DNA of 64,000 nucleotides from Streptomyces rubellomurinus (GTDB lineage: Bacteria > Actinomycetota > Actinomycetes > Streptomycetales > Streptomycetaceae). Within the stretch, counting starts at the first letter, position 1. Every line of letters starts with the position of its first letter. The stretch lies in assembly GCF_000961885.1 (NCBI RefSeq), contig NZ_JZKH01000044.1, forward strand, positions 1 through 64,000, read 5' to 3'. Both the position numbers and the translations under genes were made by a program. Under the pieces are notes generated by a model that did no database searches, was not told where the DNA came from, and saw nothing but the letters and a program-made list of their open reading frames with translations. This document shows, in pieces, positions 33,259 through 44,449 of this stretch.

Positions 33259-33864
33259 TCACCAGCGGCTGATCGGGGGCGGCGCGGCCAGCCGGCCGGC
33301 CAGGTCGGCGAGGCGGCCGAGCGCGGAGCGCCGGGTCGGCCGCTGCCCGGCGGCGGCGCTGACGAGGTGTTGGGCCAGGTCGAAGGGCTCCTCGGCGGCG
33401 GTGCCGACGACCAGCCGCTCGTGGGCCAGCCCGGCGAGGTCGCCGGACGGGGCCTGTGCGGCGCCGTCCAGGGCGAGGACGGTCGCGCCGTGCCGCCGGG
33501 CGTCCCGCACCCGCTCCAGCAGCGGCCCGCCGGCCGCCTCCGGGGCCACCACCAGGACGGTGGCGCCGCGCCCGGCCTCGGCGAGCCGGCGCAGGCCGTG
33601 CCCCAGGTGGGCCGGGGCGCCGGCGGGCGGGCGGTGCCGCAGCAGGGTGGGCGCCAGCCGGGGGACGGCCGACCAGGCGGCCTCGTCCTCCAGGTGGGCG
33701 GCCAGGTGCCAGGGTTCGTACGCCTCGGTGCCGACCAGCAGCAGGTCGCCCGCCCCGCGCCGCTCCACCGAGCGGCGCAGCGATCCGGCGAAGCCGCCGA
33801 CCGCCTCCAGCCAGCCGGTTCCTGTCAGTTGCTCCCGGATTGCCGCCACCCGCACCGCGTCCAT
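33259..33864 (-). CDS. conserved hypothetical protein
   Basis: A 201-residue Ala/Leu/Arg-rich soluble protein. A central segment (ATVLVVAPEAAGGPLLERVRD, here ATVLVVAPEAAGGPLLERV, then GATVLALDG) suggests a Rossmann-like alternation of strands and helices. EEPFDLAQHLVSAAAG lies near the C-terminus. Similar proteins occur in Streptomyces next to F420 reductase-like genes, but no domain can be named with confidence. Confidence 0.65.
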   Translation of the reverse strand: MDAVRVAAIREQLTGTGWLEAVGGFAGSLRRSVERRGAGDLLLVGTEAYEPWHLAAHLEDEAAWSAVPRLAPTLLRHRPPAGAPAHLGHGLRRLAEAGRGATVLVVAPEAAGGPLLERVRDARRHGATVLALDGAAQAPSGDLAGLAHERLVVGTAAEEPFDLAQHLVSAAAGQRPTRRSALGRLADLAGRLAAPPPISRW

Positions 33865-33911
33865 GCGGGTCAGGATGTCGCGTCCGGCCGGGGGTTTGGC
33901 AGGATCGGCCC

Positions 33912-34634
33912 ATGACTTCCCTCGATTCAGCGACAGAGCCGGCCTCGAAGCCCGCGCCGAAGCCGGCCCGTGAACTGCCGGACGTCTCGCAGCTGGTGGT
34001 CGGCGTCCTGGGCGGCACCGGCGACCAGGGGCGGGGCCTCGCCCTGCGGCTGGCCCGGGCCGGCCAGCAGGTGATCATCGGCTCCCGCGACGCCGCCCGG
34101 GCCGAGGCCGCGGCGGCCGGGCTCGGCGACGGCCTCGGCGTGCGCGGCGCCGACAACGCCACCGTCGCCAGGGAGAGCGACGTGGTGATCGTCGCGGTGC
34201 CCTGGGACGGGCACGCCGCCACCCTGAGCGCGCTGCGCGAGGAGCTGGCGGGCAAGATCGTCGTCGACTGCGTCAACCCGCTCGGCTTCGACAAGCAGGG
34301 CGCGTACGCGCTCAAGCCGGAGGAGGGCAGTGCCGCCCAGCAGGCCGCCGCGCTGCTGCCGGACTCCCGGGTCACCGCCGCGTTCCACCACCTCTCGGCG
34401 GTGCTGCTGCAGGACGAGTCGGTGGAGCGGATCGACACCGACGTGATGGTGCTGGGCGAGGAGCGGGCCGCCACCGATGTCGTGCAGGCGCTGGCCGAGC
34501 GGATCCCCGGCATGCGCGGCGTGTTCGCGGGCCGGCTGCGCAACGCGCACCAGGTGGAGGCGCTGGTGGCCAACCTGATCTCGGTCAACCGCCGCTACAA
34601 GGCCCACGCGGGCCTGCGGATCACGGACGTCTGA
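33912..34634 (+). CDS. npdG: NADPH-dependent F420 reductase (Fno/NpdG-like)
   Basis: A 240-residue NADP-binding oxidoreductase. VVGVLGGTGDQGRGLALRLA (residues about 29-48) is the dinucleotide loop of the NpdG/Fno family, SRDAARAEAAA follows, and DNATVARESDVVIVAVPWDG and VVDCVNPLGFDKQGA complete the family pattern. It transfers hydride between NADPH and coenzyme F420, which actinobacteria use for antibiotic and redox metabolism. Residues 1-25 are a Pro/Lys-rich extension. It is divergent from the hypothetical gene with a 47-bp gap. Confidence 0.9.
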   Translation: MTSLDSATEPASKPAPKPARELPDVSQLVVGVLGGTGDQGRGLALRLARAGQQVIIGSRDAARAEAAAAGLGDGLGVRGADNATVARESDVVIVAVPWDGHAATLSALREELAGKIVVDCVNPLGFDKQGAYALKPEEGSAAQQAAALLPDSRVTAAFHHLSAVLLQDESVERIDTDVMVLGEERAATDVVQALAERIPGMRGVFAGRLRNAHQVEALVANLISVNRRYKAHAGLRITDV

Positions 34635-34754
34635 GATTCGGCGAGCCCGTCGTCGTGTCGGCCTCACCCCTGGGCCCGTCCCGGAGGTGAGGTCGGCGAC
34701 AATGGGTTCCGGCCGCGACCGGCCGGCCGTACCCCCGCCCCAGGAGCCCCCGCC

Positions 34755-34943
34755 ATGCCCCGCACGTCCCTCTTCGCCCTGATCGTCGTCGTCCTCGCGC
34801 TGGCGGCCACCGTGATCTCGGCGGTGGTGCAGTTCTGGTGGGGCCTGGGCCTGTGGCCGCTGATGGCCGGCGTGGCGAGCAACGTGATCTGGATGGACCG
34901 CCGCCGGGCCAGGATCCTCCAGGCCGTGGCCGAGCGGGGCTGA
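34755..34943 (+). CDS. small membrane protein, two helices
   Basis: A 62-residue protein with two hydrophobic segments (about residues 6-27 and 31-46), followed by a short basic/acidic tail (DRRRARILQAVAERG). CAGGAG precedes the ATG at proper spacing. No recognised family. Confidence 0.7.
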   Translation: MPRTSLFALIVVVLALAATVISAVVQFWWGLGLWPLMAGVASNVIWMDRRRARILQAVAERG

Positions 34944-34977
34944 GCCCCGCCCGGGCCGGCCGGCGCCCGCCCGGCTG

Positions 34978-35751
34978 CTACTGGACCCAGAAGCGGAACA
35001 GGTGGTAGCCGAGGTCGCCGAGGTACCCGGGCACCCCGAACAGGTCCATCGTGCCGCGCACCGCGTCGAAGAACACCTGGTTGACCTGCGGCTGCCACAG
35101 CAGCACGAACACCGCGAGCATGCCGTACGGTGCGAACGACTCGATCGCCCGCCGCGTCCGGTACGACAGCCAGGGCTCGACGATCCCGTAGCCGTCCAGG
35201 CCGGGGACCGGCAGGAAGTTCAGCAGGGCGGCGCTGATCTGCAGCATGCCGAGGAACGACATCGCCGAGACGAGCCCCAGGCCCTCCACCCAGCCCGCGC
35301 CGACCGGGATCAGCAGCACCGCCGCGCACGCCACGTTCACCAGCGGGCCGGCCGCCGACACCAGGCTGTGCTTGAGCCGGCCGTGGATGCGGCTGCGCTC
35401 GATCCACACCGCGCCGCCCGGCAGGCCGATGCCGTTCAGGATGATGAAGACGAGCGGCAGCACGAAGCTGAACAGCACGTTGGCGTACTTCAGCGGGTTG
35501 AGCGTGAGGTAGCCCTTCGCGCCGACCGTGATGTCGCCGCCGTGCAGCGCGGTGCGCGCGTGCGCGTACTCGTGCAGGCAGAGCGAGACCATCCAGCCGG
35601 ACACCACGAACAGGAAGACCCCGAACCGCATGTTGCCGTAGTCGGCCTGCAGGGCCCAGGCGGACGTGCCGAGGACGGCGAGGAGCACCCAGAACACCGG
35701 GCTGATCCTGCGGTCCTCGCTGCGGGAGCGCTGCATGGCGGCGAAGGTCAT
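34978..35751 (-). CDS. site-2-protease-family (M50) membrane protein
   Basis: A 257-residue membrane protein with about five to six helices. The zinc motif HEYAHARTALHGGD (about residues 63-76) and the later NFLPVPGLDGYGI (about 189-201) supply the HExxH and NxxPxxxLDG signatures of M50 metalloproteases. It cleaves substrates inside the membrane; the target is not evident. ATG at 35751 with GGAG 10 nt upstream is chosen over MQRSRSEDR five codons later. It is divergent from the AfsR-like gene. Confidence 0.85.
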   Translation of the reverse strand: MTFAAMQRSRSEDRRISPVFWVLLAVLGTSAWALQADYGNMRFGVFLFVVSGWMVSLCLHEYAHARTALHGGDITVGAKGYLTLNPLKYANVLFSFVLPLVFIILNGIGLPGGAVWIERSRIHGRLKHSLVSAAGPLVNVACAAVLLIPVGAGWVEGLGLVSAMSFLGMLQISAALLNFLPVPGLDGYGIVEPWLSYRTRRAIESFAPYGMLAVFVLLWQPQVNQVFFDAVRGTMDLFGVPGYLGDLGYHLFRFWVQ

Positions 35752-35963
35752 GGTGTGGGTGCTCCGAGGGGCCGGGGGAGGGGGGGACGGGCGGGCTCGG
35801 GTCCGATGATGCCGGGCGGGCCGGTGGCCCGACAAGCCGCGCCGGGTGAACGTCCCGGGCCCCGCCGGGGTTCCGGCGCGGCCTGCCGGGGCGGGCCGCC
35901 GCTGTGATCGTCCTGCCTGCCCTTCGTACTGGCGCTCGCCCGCCGATCGACCAGAATGGTCCG

Positions 35964-38900
35964 GTGCACTACGGGATCCTCGGGACGACCACCGCTCACC
36001 GCGACGACGGCACGCCGGTGCCGCTGGGCGGTGCCCGGCTGCGGGCCCTGCTCACCGCGCTCGCCCTGCGCCAGGGCCGGCCCGTCCCGGCCGACCTGCT
36101 GGCGGACGAGGTGTGGAACGACGAACCGCCCCAGGACTCCTCGGCCGCCCTGCAGACCCTGGTCGGCCGGCTGCGCCGCACCATCGGCCGGGACGAGATC
36201 GGCTCCGGCCCGGCCGGGTACTGGCTGACCGCCCCCGCCACCGACCTCGCCGACTTCCAGCGCCTGAGCGGCGAAGGCCGCCGCGCCCTCGACGCCGACG
36301 ACCACGCGCTCGCCGCCGAGCGGCTGCACGCCGCCCTCGCCCTGTGGCGCGGCCCCGCCCTCGCCGACCTGCCCGACCGCAGCGGCCCGGCCGCCCGGCT
36401 GGAGGCCCAGCGCGAGGAGGCCCGCCGGCACCGGATCACCGCCGACCTCGGCCTCGGCCGGGCCGCCGAGCTGGTCGCCGAACTCGCCGAACTGTGCGAA
36501 CGGCAGCCGCTGGACGAGCCCCTGCAGGCCCTGATGGTCCGCTCGCTGCACCTCAGCGGCCGCACCGCCGAGGCGCTGCGCCACTACGAACGCACCCGGC
36601 GCGCCCTCGCCGAGCAGCTGGGCGTCGACCCGGGACGCCAACTCCAGGCCCTGTACGCCGAGTTGCTGTCGACCACGACGGCGCCGGCGCCGCCGCCCCG
36701 CCCGGCGCCCGCGGCCCCCGCGCCGCAACCCCCGCGCCCGGTCGGCAACCTGCGCGGACGGCTGACCAGCTTCGTCGGCCGCGACACCGACCTCGCCGCC
36801 CTGCGCGACCTGCTGACGGACCGTCGGCTCGTCACCCTGACCGGCCCCGGCGGCTCCGGCAAGACCAGCCTGTCCGTCGAGGCCGGCCGCGCCCAGCAGT
36901 CCACGGCCGCCTGGCCGGGCGGCGTGTGGATCGCCGAACTCGCCCCGCTGGAGAGCCCGGAGGCCGTCCCCGCCGCCGTGGTCTCGGCGCTCGGGCTGCG
37001 CGAACTGGTGCTGCACACCGGCGGCAGCATGGTCGCCGAGGTGATCGACAAGCGCGTCGAGGACCCGGTGCGCCGCCTCGTCGAGCACTGCGGCCACCGC
37101 CGGATGCTGCTCGTCCTGGACAACTGCGAGCACCTGATCCAGGCCGCCGCCGACCTCGTCGACGTGCTGCTCGCCGAATGCCCCGGGCTGACCGTGCTCG
37201 CCACCAGCCGCGAACCGCTCGGCGTGCCCGGCGAGACGGTGCTGCCGGTCGAGCCGCTGCCCGACCCGGTCGCCCTGCGGCTGCTCGCCGAGCGCGCCGC
37301 CGCCGCCCGTCCCGGCTTCGACCCGGCGAGCGACCCGCAGGCCTGCGCCGAGATCTGCCGCCGCCTCGACGGCCTGCCGCTCGCCATCGAACTGGCTGCC
37401 GCCCGGCTGCGGGTGATGACCGCCCGACAGATCGCCGACCGCCTGGACGGCCGCTTCGCGCTGCTCACCGCCGGCAGCCGCACCCTGCTGCCGCGCCAGC
37501 AGACCCTGCGCGCGGTGGTCGACTGGAGCTGGGAGCTGCTGGGCGACCAGGAGCGGGCCGTGCTGCGCCGGCTCTCGGTGTTCACCGGCGGCTGGCGGCT
37601 GGAGGACGCCGAGGCGGTCTGCGCGGACGAGAGCGCAGGGGACGGCAGCGCAGGGGACGGCAGCGCGGCGGACGGCGGTGCCGAGGGCGTCGGCGCCGGG
37701 GTCGCCCGCGAGCAGGTCGCCGACCTGCTGCTCTCGCTCGTCGACAAGTCCCTGCTGGTGGCCGACCTGGACGCCGTCGCCCTGCCGCGCTACCGAATGC
37801 TGGAGACCATCCACGAGTACGCGACCGAGCGGCTGGCCGAGTCCGCCGTCGAGCGCGCCGCCGCCGAGGCCCGCCACCTGGCGCACTTCCGGGCCGTCGT
37901 CACCGCCGCCGCCACGGGCTTCCACGGCCCGCGGCAACTGCACTGGATCACCGTGATGGACCGCGAGCAGGACAACGTCCGGGCCGCGCTGCGCCGCGCG
38001 GTCGACCTCGCGGACGAGCAGCAGGCGCTGACCCTCGTCCTCGGCATGGCCTGGTACTGGTCGCTGCGCGGCTACAGCCAGGAGGCCGCCGGCTGGTACC
38101 GGGCGGTCGCCGCCCTCGGCCCGGACCCGTTCGCCCCGGGCACCCCGCCGCCTGCGCCGCTGGAGCGCGCCGTCCTCGCGTACGGCCTGCCGATGCCCGA
38201 GGGGGTGGTCGAGGAGGCCCGGCGGCTGCTGGTGATGTACCGGCTGCTCGGCCTGTTCGAGGGCAACCTGGAGGTGCTCGGCGACCCGGAGGCGGCCGCC
38301 ATCGCGAACCACCTGCTCGACGTCTACGGCCCGGACCTGCCGCAGTCCTACCGGTTCCCCGCGCTGATGCGGGTGTTCGGGGCCTTCCTGGCCGGCCGTC
38401 TGGAGCTGATGAAGGACCTGCTGGACGACGCCGTGCGCGGCTGCGAGGTCCACGGCGACCCGCACGACCTGGCGTTCATCCTGCAGGTGCGGGCCAAGGC
38501 GTTGAACGACTGGCCGGGCGGGCAGGAGCAGAGCATCCGGGACGTCGAGCGCTCGCTGGAGATCTACGAGCGGGAGGGCAACCTCTGGGGGCTGTCCCAG
38601 GCGCTCTCGGCCCAGGGCGAGGCGCTGGCCAACCGGGGCGACAACGAGGGCGCGGGCCGGGCGTACCGGCGGGCGATCGAGCTGGCCGAGCGGCTGGGGG
38701 CGCCGCAGGAGGTGCCGATCCTGCGGGTGAACCTGGCCGGCACGCTGCTGGAGCGGGACATGGCGGCCGGCGAGCGGATGATCCGGGAGACGCTGGCCGG
38801 CTTCGACGACCCGCCCACCGACCAGTCCACCACCGGGGCCGTCCTGCTCGGCCGCCTGACGCTCAGCGGCATCCACGCCCAACGCGGCGAGTTCGACCGG

Positions 38901-39374
38901 GCGTTGGCCGAGCTCGACGCGCTGGACGGCACCCGGGTCGGCTGGTTCGCCCCGAGCGTGACGGCCGGTCTGCTGGGCATCTCCCGGGGCTGGATCATCG
39001 CCCGGTCCGGCGATCCGGACGCCGGGTTCGCGATGATCGGCGAGGGCTGGCGGATGCTGAGCTCGATGCAGACCGTCTCCGGCTTCGCCGAGCAGATGAC
39101 GGTCATGGTGGTGCCGGCCGTGGTCGGGGCCCTGGTCGGACTGGCCCAGCGCGACCAGGACCTGGACCGGGCCCGGCTGGCGGCGCGGCTGGTCGGCTCG
39201 CACGGCAAGCTGAACGGCCCCAAGGGCGGCTACCTGGAGCAGACGGACCGGGAGCGCTCGGTCGCCGCGCTGCGCGAGCTGCTGGGTGCGGAGGCGTACC
39301 AGGCGGCCTGGGCGGAGGGCGCGGGGATGACGCAGCGGCAGACCCAGGAGCTGCTGGGCGAGGTGCTCGGCTGA
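35964..39374 (+). CDS. AfsR/SARP-family regulator (BTAD-NB-ARC-TPR)
   Basis: A 1,136-residue regulator. Residues 1-90 are an OmpR-type winged helix (LRALLTALALRQGRPVPADLL, here ALRQGRPVPADLLADEVW). About 95-235 is the bacterial transcriptional activation domain (BTAD). About 260-560 is an NB-ARC ATPase with Walker A GPGGSGKTS, Walker B LLVLDNCEHL and LDGLPLAIELAAARL. The remainder is TPR-like. A short in-frame repeat (SAGDG units near residue 556) lies between ATPase and TPR parts. GTG at 35964 starts just before YGILG, the family start; earlier in-frame GTG at 35904 is possible. Such proteins activate antibiotic genes. The DrrAB-like exporter follows convergently. Confidence 0.88.
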   Translation: MHYGILGTTTAHRDDGTPVPLGGARLRALLTALALRQGRPVPADLLADEVWNDEPPQDSSAALQTLVGRLRRTIGRDEIGSGPAGYWLTAPATDLADFQRLSGEGRRALDADDHALAAERLHAALALWRGPALADLPDRSGPAARLEAQREEARRHRITADLGLGRAAELVAELAELCERQPLDEPLQALMVRSLHLSGRTAEALRHYERTRRALAEQLGVDPGRQLQALYAELLSTTTAPAPPPRPAPAAPAPQPPRPVGNLRGRLTSFVGRDTDLAALRDLLTDRRLVTLTGPGGSGKTSLSVEAGRAQQSTAAWPGGVWIAELAPLESPEAVPAAVVSALGLRELVLHTGGSMVAEVIDKRVEDPVRRLVEHCGHRRMLLVLDNCEHLIQAAADLVDVLLAECPGLTVLATSREPLGVPGETVLPVEPLPDPVALRLLAERAAAARPGFDPASDPQACAEICRRLDGLPLAIELAAARLRVMTARQIADRLDGRFALLTAGSRTLLPRQQTLRAVVDWSWELLGDQERAVLRRLSVFTGGWRLEDAEAVCADESAGDGSAGDGSAADGGAEGVGAGVAREQVADLLLSLVDKSLLVADLDAVALPRYRMLETIHEYATERLAESAVERAAAEARHLAHFRAVVTAAATGFHGPRQLHWITVMDREQDNVRAALRRAVDLADEQQALTLVLGMAWYWSLRGYSQEAAGWYRAVAALGPDPFAPGTPPPAPLERAVLAYGLPMPEGVVEEARRLLVMYRLLGLFEGNLEVLGDPEAAAIANHLLDVYGPDLPQSYRFPALMRVFGAFLAGRLELMKDLLDDAVRGCEVHGDPHDLAFILQVRAKALNDWPGGQEQSIRDVERSLEIYEREGNLWGLSQALSAQGEALANRGDNEGAGRAYRRAIELAERLGAPQEVPILRVNLAGTLLERDMAAGERMIRETLAGFDDPPTDQSTTGAVLLGRLTLSGIHAQRGEFDRALAELDALDGTRVGWFAPSVTAGLLGISRGWIIARSGDPDAGFAMIGEGWRMLSSMQTVSGFAEQMTVMVVPAVVGALVGLAQRDQDLDRARLAARLVGSHGKLNGPKGGYLEQTDRERSVAALRELLGAEAYQAAWAEGAGMTQRQTQELLGEVLG

Positions 39375-39390
39375 CGGACCCGGACAGCGG

Positions 39391-39425
39391 GGGAGGGCCG
39401 GCCGGCGACCGTCCGGCCCTCCCCT
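39391..39425. terminator. terminator after the AfsR-like gene
   Basis: GGGGAGGGCCGG at 39391-39402 pairs with CCGGCCCTCCCC at 39414-39425 (12-bp stem, 11-nt loop), 16 bp after the stop. It may serve the convergent ABC permease as well. Confidence 0.7.
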
Positions 39426-39527
39426 CCTCGCGCGGGCGGCCTGTCCCGGGCCGCCCGCCGTCCTGTCCGCCCGCCGTCCTGCCCGCCGGCCGTCACCCCC
39501 GTCGACGGCCGGCCGGCTCGGCGGGGG

Positions 39528-40351
39528 TCACACCCGCTTGCGGAAGCGGGCCACCGCGAGCGGGGCGAAGATCGCGGTCGCGGCGGCGGACCAGATCAGC
39601 ACGATCATCACCGGGTGGGCCACCGGGCCCTCGCCGTTGAGCAGCGAGCGGGAGGCGTCGGCCAGCTGGGACAGCGGGTTGACCTTGGTGAAGGCCTGCA
39701 GCCAGCCGGGCATGGTGTCGGTCGGCGCGAAGATCGAGCTGCCGAACTGCATCGGCATCAGGACCAGCATGGAGACGCCCTGCACCGCCTGGGCGCTCTT
39801 CAGCGACATGCCCAGCAGCATCGAGATCCAGACGATCGACATGCCGAACACCAGCGACAGGCCGACCGCGGCCAGCAGCTCCGGCACGCCGGTCTTCAGC
39901 TCGAAGCCGAGCAGGAAGGCGAAGGTCAGCAGGATCGCGGAGGAGAGCAGGGCCCGCAGGGTCTCCGCCGCGATCTTGGCGAGCAGGACGGAGGCCCGGC
40001 CGATCGGCAGGGTGCGGAAGCGGTCCATCACCCCGGTCTGGAAGTCGCTGTTCAGCCCGGTGCCGACGGCCAGGGCCAGCGTCATGCCGGTCTGCCCGAG
40101 CAGGCCGGGGATCATGAACTGCTTGTACTTGTCCTGGTCCCCGGCGAACATGGCGCCGCCGAAGACGTAGACGAACAGCACGGTGAAGACGATCGGCATC
40201 AGCACGGCGTCGAACATCGACTCCGGGTCTTCCTTGATCCGCATCAGGTTGCGCCTGGTCAGCGCGCCGATGTGGCGCAGGTTGGCCGACAGGCCGATCC
40301 GCGGGTCCTCCTCGCGGACGGGCGCGGGCGCGGGCGCGAGCGTGGCGGTGG

Positions 40352-40355
<4 letters not shown>
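39528..40355 (-). CDS. ABC-2 type permease (DrrB-like)
   Basis: A 275-residue membrane protein with six predicted helices. The N-terminal cytosolic part has RNLMRIKEDPESMFDAVLMP, the typical DrrB start. The C-terminal motif FAPTDTMPGWLQAFTKVNPLSQLADASR (here PTDTMPGWLQAFTKVNPLS) matches ABC-2 drug-export permeases. Its ATG overlaps the ATPase TGA by four bases, so the two subunits are made together. It would form the membrane path for a hydrophobic drug or lipid. Confidence 0.9.
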
Positions 40356-41371
<1,016 letters not shown>

Positions 41372-41459
41372 GCCCCCAAGGTGCCCGGCCCGGCTGTCAG
41401 CCCCCTGTCGCGGGAGCGGCGCCGCTGTCAGGCCGCTGTCACCGCCCGTCCGGGCATGA

Positions 41460-41497
41460 CAGCGGCCCTGCTCCGACCGGTCGGAGCAGGGCCGCTG
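41460..41497. terminator. terminator of panB
   Basis: CAGCGGCCCTGCTCCGACC followed directly by its exact complement gives a 38-bp perfect palindrome 9 bp after the panB stop. No U-tract. Confidence 0.85.
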
Positions 41498-41506
41498 AAA
41501 GGCGCG

Positions 41507-42376
41507 TCAGTGGAAGCTGTGCTCCTCCGCCGGGAAGGCGCCGCCGCGGACGTCCTCGGCGAACTCCCGGGCCGCGTCGCCGAGCACGGCCCGCAGGTTC
41601 GCGTACTGCTTGACGAACTTGGGCACCCGGCCCGCCGTCATGCCGGCCATGTCCGTCCAGACCAGCACCTGGGCGTCGGTGTCCGGCCCGCCGCCGATGC
41701 CCACGGTCGGGATCGCCAGCTGCTCGGTCACCTGGGCGGCCAGCTCGGCCGGGACGGCCTCCAGCACCACGGCGAAGGCGCCGGCCTGCTGCACGGCCTT
41801 GGCGTCGCGCAGCAGCTGGTGCGCGGCCTCGTCGCCGCGGCCCTGCACGGGGTAGCCGCCGAAGGCGTGCACGGACTGCGGGGTGAGGCCGATGTGGGCC
41901 ATCACCGGGATGCCGGCCTCGACCAGCAGCTCGATCGAGCGGGCGCTGCGCTCGCCGCCCTCCAGCTTCACCGCGCCGACGCCGGCGTCCTTCATCAGCC
42001 GGGCCGCGTTGTGCATGGCCTGCGCCGGGGACTCCTGGTAGGAGCCGAACGGCAGGTCGGCGACGATCATCGAGCGCCTGGTGCCCCGGACGACGGCGGC
42101 GGAGAGCATCACCATCTGATCCATGGTCACCGGCACGGTGGTCTCGTAGCCGAGGTGGCAGTTGCCGGCGGAGTCGCCGACCAGCAGGACGGGGATCCCG
42201 GCCTCGTCGAACACCCCGGCGGTGAGGGCGTCGTAGGCGGTCAGCATCGCCCACTTCTCGCCGCGCTGCTTGGCGGCGGCGAGGTCGCGGACGGTGACGC
42301 GGCGGTTGGTGACCCCACCGTAGAGGGTGGCGGTCGACGCCTGGTTCTGGGCAGGCGAAGGCGAAGAAGCGTTCAT
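41507..42376 (-). CDS. panB: 3-methyl-2-oxobutanoate hydroxymethyltransferase
   Basis: A 289-residue PanB. Catalytic and ligand motifs are [15 protein letters not shown] (start), [28 protein letters not shown] (here [15 protein letters not shown]), [10 protein letters not shown] and [20 protein letters not shown] (here [18 protein letters not shown]). It transfers a hydroxymethyl group from methylene-tetrahydrofolate to 2-oxoisovalerate, the first step to pantothenate and CoA. ATG at 42376 has AGGAG 10 nt upstream. It stands alone between the palindromic terminator and the divergent MFS gene. Confidence 0.95.
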   Translation of the reverse strand: MNASSPSPAQNQASTATLYGGVTNRRVTVRDLAAAKQRGEKWAMLTAYDALTAGVFDEAGIPVLLVGDSAGNCHLGYETTVPVTMDQMVMLSAAVVRGTRRSMIVADLPFGSYQESPAQAMHNAARLMKDAGVGAVKLEGGERSARSIELLVEAGIPVMAHIGLTPQSVHAFGGYPVQGRGDEAAHQLLRDAKAVQQAGAFAVVLEAVPAELAAQVTEQLAIPTVGIGGGPDTDAQVLVWTDMAGMTAGRVPKFVKQYANLRAVLGDAAREFAEDVRGGAFPAEEHSFH

Positions 42377-42547
42377 CGAACGGGCTCCTGAAGGGTTGTC
42401 GTCTCGAGGCGCCGTGCGGCGTCCCCGGATCACCTCCATGCTTGCACGCCCCGGCGTGCGCGCAAAGAGGGGTGTACGCGGGCGGGTGCGATCCGCGCCA
42501 CACCGGGCGGTCACTCCCGGTTTTGCCGGCGTTTTGCGAAACGGATT

Positions 42548-42596
42548 CGTCTCGTATCGAAATGGGCGGTACCCTGGCGGCGGGGGATACGAGACG
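42548..42596 (+). promoter_or_regulatory. operator candidate upstream of the MFS/TetR pair
   Basis: CGTCTCGTATC at 42548-42558 and GATACGAGACG at 42586-42596 are exact 11-bp inverted repeats separated by 27 bp. A second, smaller one, CGTTTtgcgAAACG, sits at about 42530-42543. They lie 84 bp before the MFS ATG in the 303-bp divergent gap with panB. The TetR gene two positions down is the obvious candidate to bind here. Confidence 0.6.
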
Positions 42597-42679
42597 CCTG
42601 CGACTCGGAAACCGTGACTCGGAAGCCGCGGCTCGGAAACTGTCCCGCCAGTGCAACGCCAACACGGACGGGGAAGACC

Positions 42680-44287
42680 ATGACCACCGCAGCCGCGCCG
42701 CCTCGCGTGCCGGAAGCCATCCACCGCCGGCGCTGGGCGATCCTGGGCAGCCTGCTGCTCGCCCTGCTCGTCATCGTGCTCGACAACTCGATCCTCAACG
42801 TCGCGATGAAGACCATCGCGACCCCGGCCCCGGTCGGCCTGGGCGCCACCCAGAGCGACCTGGAATGGGCGATCAACTCGTACACCCTGGTGTTCGCCGG
42901 GCTGCTCTTCACCTCCGGCCTGCTCGGCGACCGGTTCGGCCGCAAGCGCGCGCTGCTGGCCGGCATGGCGGTCTTCGGCGTCGCCTCGCTGCTCTCCGCG
43001 CTCGCCTCCTCGCCCGGTGAGCTGGTCGGCTACCGCGCCCTGATGGGCGTCGGCGGCGCGCTCGCGATGCCCGCCACGCTGGCCATCATCATGAACGTCT
43101 TCGAGCGCTCCGAGCAGCCCAAGGCGATCGGCATCTGGGCCGGCGCGGTCGGCCTGGCCATCGCCATCGGCCCGATCACCGGCGGCCTGCTGATCGAGCA
43201 CTTCTGGTGGGGCTCGGTCTTCCTGGTCAACGTCCCGGTCGTGATCATCGCGCTGATCGCGATGGTGGTCCTCGTCCCCGAGTCCAAGGACCCGAACCCG
43301 GGCCGGATGGACCCGGTCGGCGTGCTGCTGTCGATCATCGGCCTGGTCGCGCTGATCTACGGCATCATCAAGGGCGGCGAGCTGGCCGACTTCACCGCCG
43401 CCGAGGCCTGGGTGCCCACCCTGGTCGGCGTGGTCGCCCTGGTCGCCTTCGTCTGGTTCGAGCGCCGCACGCCCTTCCCGGCGCTGGACGTCACCTGGTT
43501 CCGCAACAAGGTGTTCAGCGCCTCCGTGGCGGTCGTCGGCGTGATCTTCTTCGCCCTGATGGGCGTCTCCTTCTTCGGCGTCTTCTACATCCAGAGCGTG
43601 CGCGGCTACAGCGCGCTGCAGGCCGGCCTGCTGATGCTGCCGCTGGCCGCCGCCCAGCTGCTGTTCGCGCCGCGCGCCCGGCTGGTGGTCGAGCGCTTCG
43701 GCGTCGCCGCCACCGCCGCCGGCGGCATGGCGCTGGTCGCCCTCGGCTTCGTCGGCTACGTCGTGATCACCGCGAGCAGCCCGATCTGGGTGCTGATCGT
43801 GATCGGCCTGGTGATGGGTGCCGGCATGGCGCACGTCATGCCGCCGGTCACCGTCGCCATCATGGGCTCGCTGCCGCGCGAGAAGGCCGGGGCGGGCTCG
43901 GCCGTCAACAACACCTTCCGGCAGGTCGGCGGCTCGCTCGGGGTCGCCGTGCTCGGCGCGGTGCTCTCCACCGTCTACCGCGACGGCATGTCCGACACGC
44001 TCCAGCACCTGCCCGCCGAGTACCGCGACAAGGCGGGCGAGTCGCTGGAGGCCACCCTGGCCGTCGCCGGGCGGATGGGCCCCAAGGGCGAGGCCCTGAT
44101 CGGCCCCGCCAACGACTCCTTCATCCACGCCATGCACGTCGTCGCCGGGCTCTCCGTGGGCGTCTCGGTGCTCGGCGTGCTGGTCGCCTGGTTCCTGCTG
44201 CCGGGCCGCACCCCCGCCCCCGGCGCCCCGGCCGGCGCCGCCGAGCAGACCGACCGGCCCCGCGAGACCGCGGCCGCCGACGCCTGA
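42680..44287 (+). CDS. MFS drug exporter, DHA2 type
   Basis: A 535-residue membrane protein with 14 predicted helices. [16 protein letters not shown] (motif D1-like), [16 protein letters not shown] (motif A) and [19 protein letters not shown] (motif C) define the DHA2 antiporter family. Residues 510-535 are a Pro/Ala/Glu-rich tail. ATG at 42680. The TetR gene follows after 162 bp on the same strand, suggesting a self-regulated efflux unit that responds to its own substrate. Confidence 0.9.
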   Translation: MTTAAAPPRVPEAIHRRRWAILGSLLLALLVIVLDNSILNVAMKTIATPAPVGLGATQSDLEWAINSYTLVFAGLLFTSGLLGDRFGRKRALLAGMAVFGVASLLSALASSPGELVGYRALMGVGGALAMPATLAIIMNVFERSEQPKAIGIWAGAVGLAIAIGPITGGLLIEHFWWGSVFLVNVPVVIIALIAMVVLVPESKDPNPGRMDPVGVLLSIIGLVALIYGIIKGGELADFTAAEAWVPTLVGVVALVAFVWFERRTPFPALDVTWFRNKVFSASVAVVGVIFFALMGVSFFGVFYIQSVRGYSALQAGLLMLPLAAAQLLFAPRARLVVERFGVAATAAGGMALVALGFVGYVVITASSPIWVLIVIGLVMGAGMAHVMPPVTVAIMGSLPREKAGAGSAVNNTFRQVGGSLGVAVLGAVLSTVYRDGMSDTLQHLPAEYRDKAGESLEATLAVAGRMGPKGEALIGPANDSFIHAMHVVAGLSVGVSVLGVLVAWFLLPGRTPAPGAPAGAAEQTDRPRETAAADA

Positions 44288-44449
44288 CGGGCAATCGGTT
44301 CGAAACACCACTGAGCGACAATGGCCCTGTCGGCCGGGTGCAGCCCGGTCGGCAGGGCCTCGGTCCGCGCCGGGCCCCACCCGGCCGCGGCCGCACGGCA
44401 CAGACGGCAGCGGCGCCCGCGCGCCCGGACAGCGAGGGAGACCAACGCG

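Noticed and set aside
35904..35963. Longer N-terminus for the AfsR-like regulator
   Set aside because: The extra residues do not resemble the family start, which normally begins just before YGILG as in the shorter reading.
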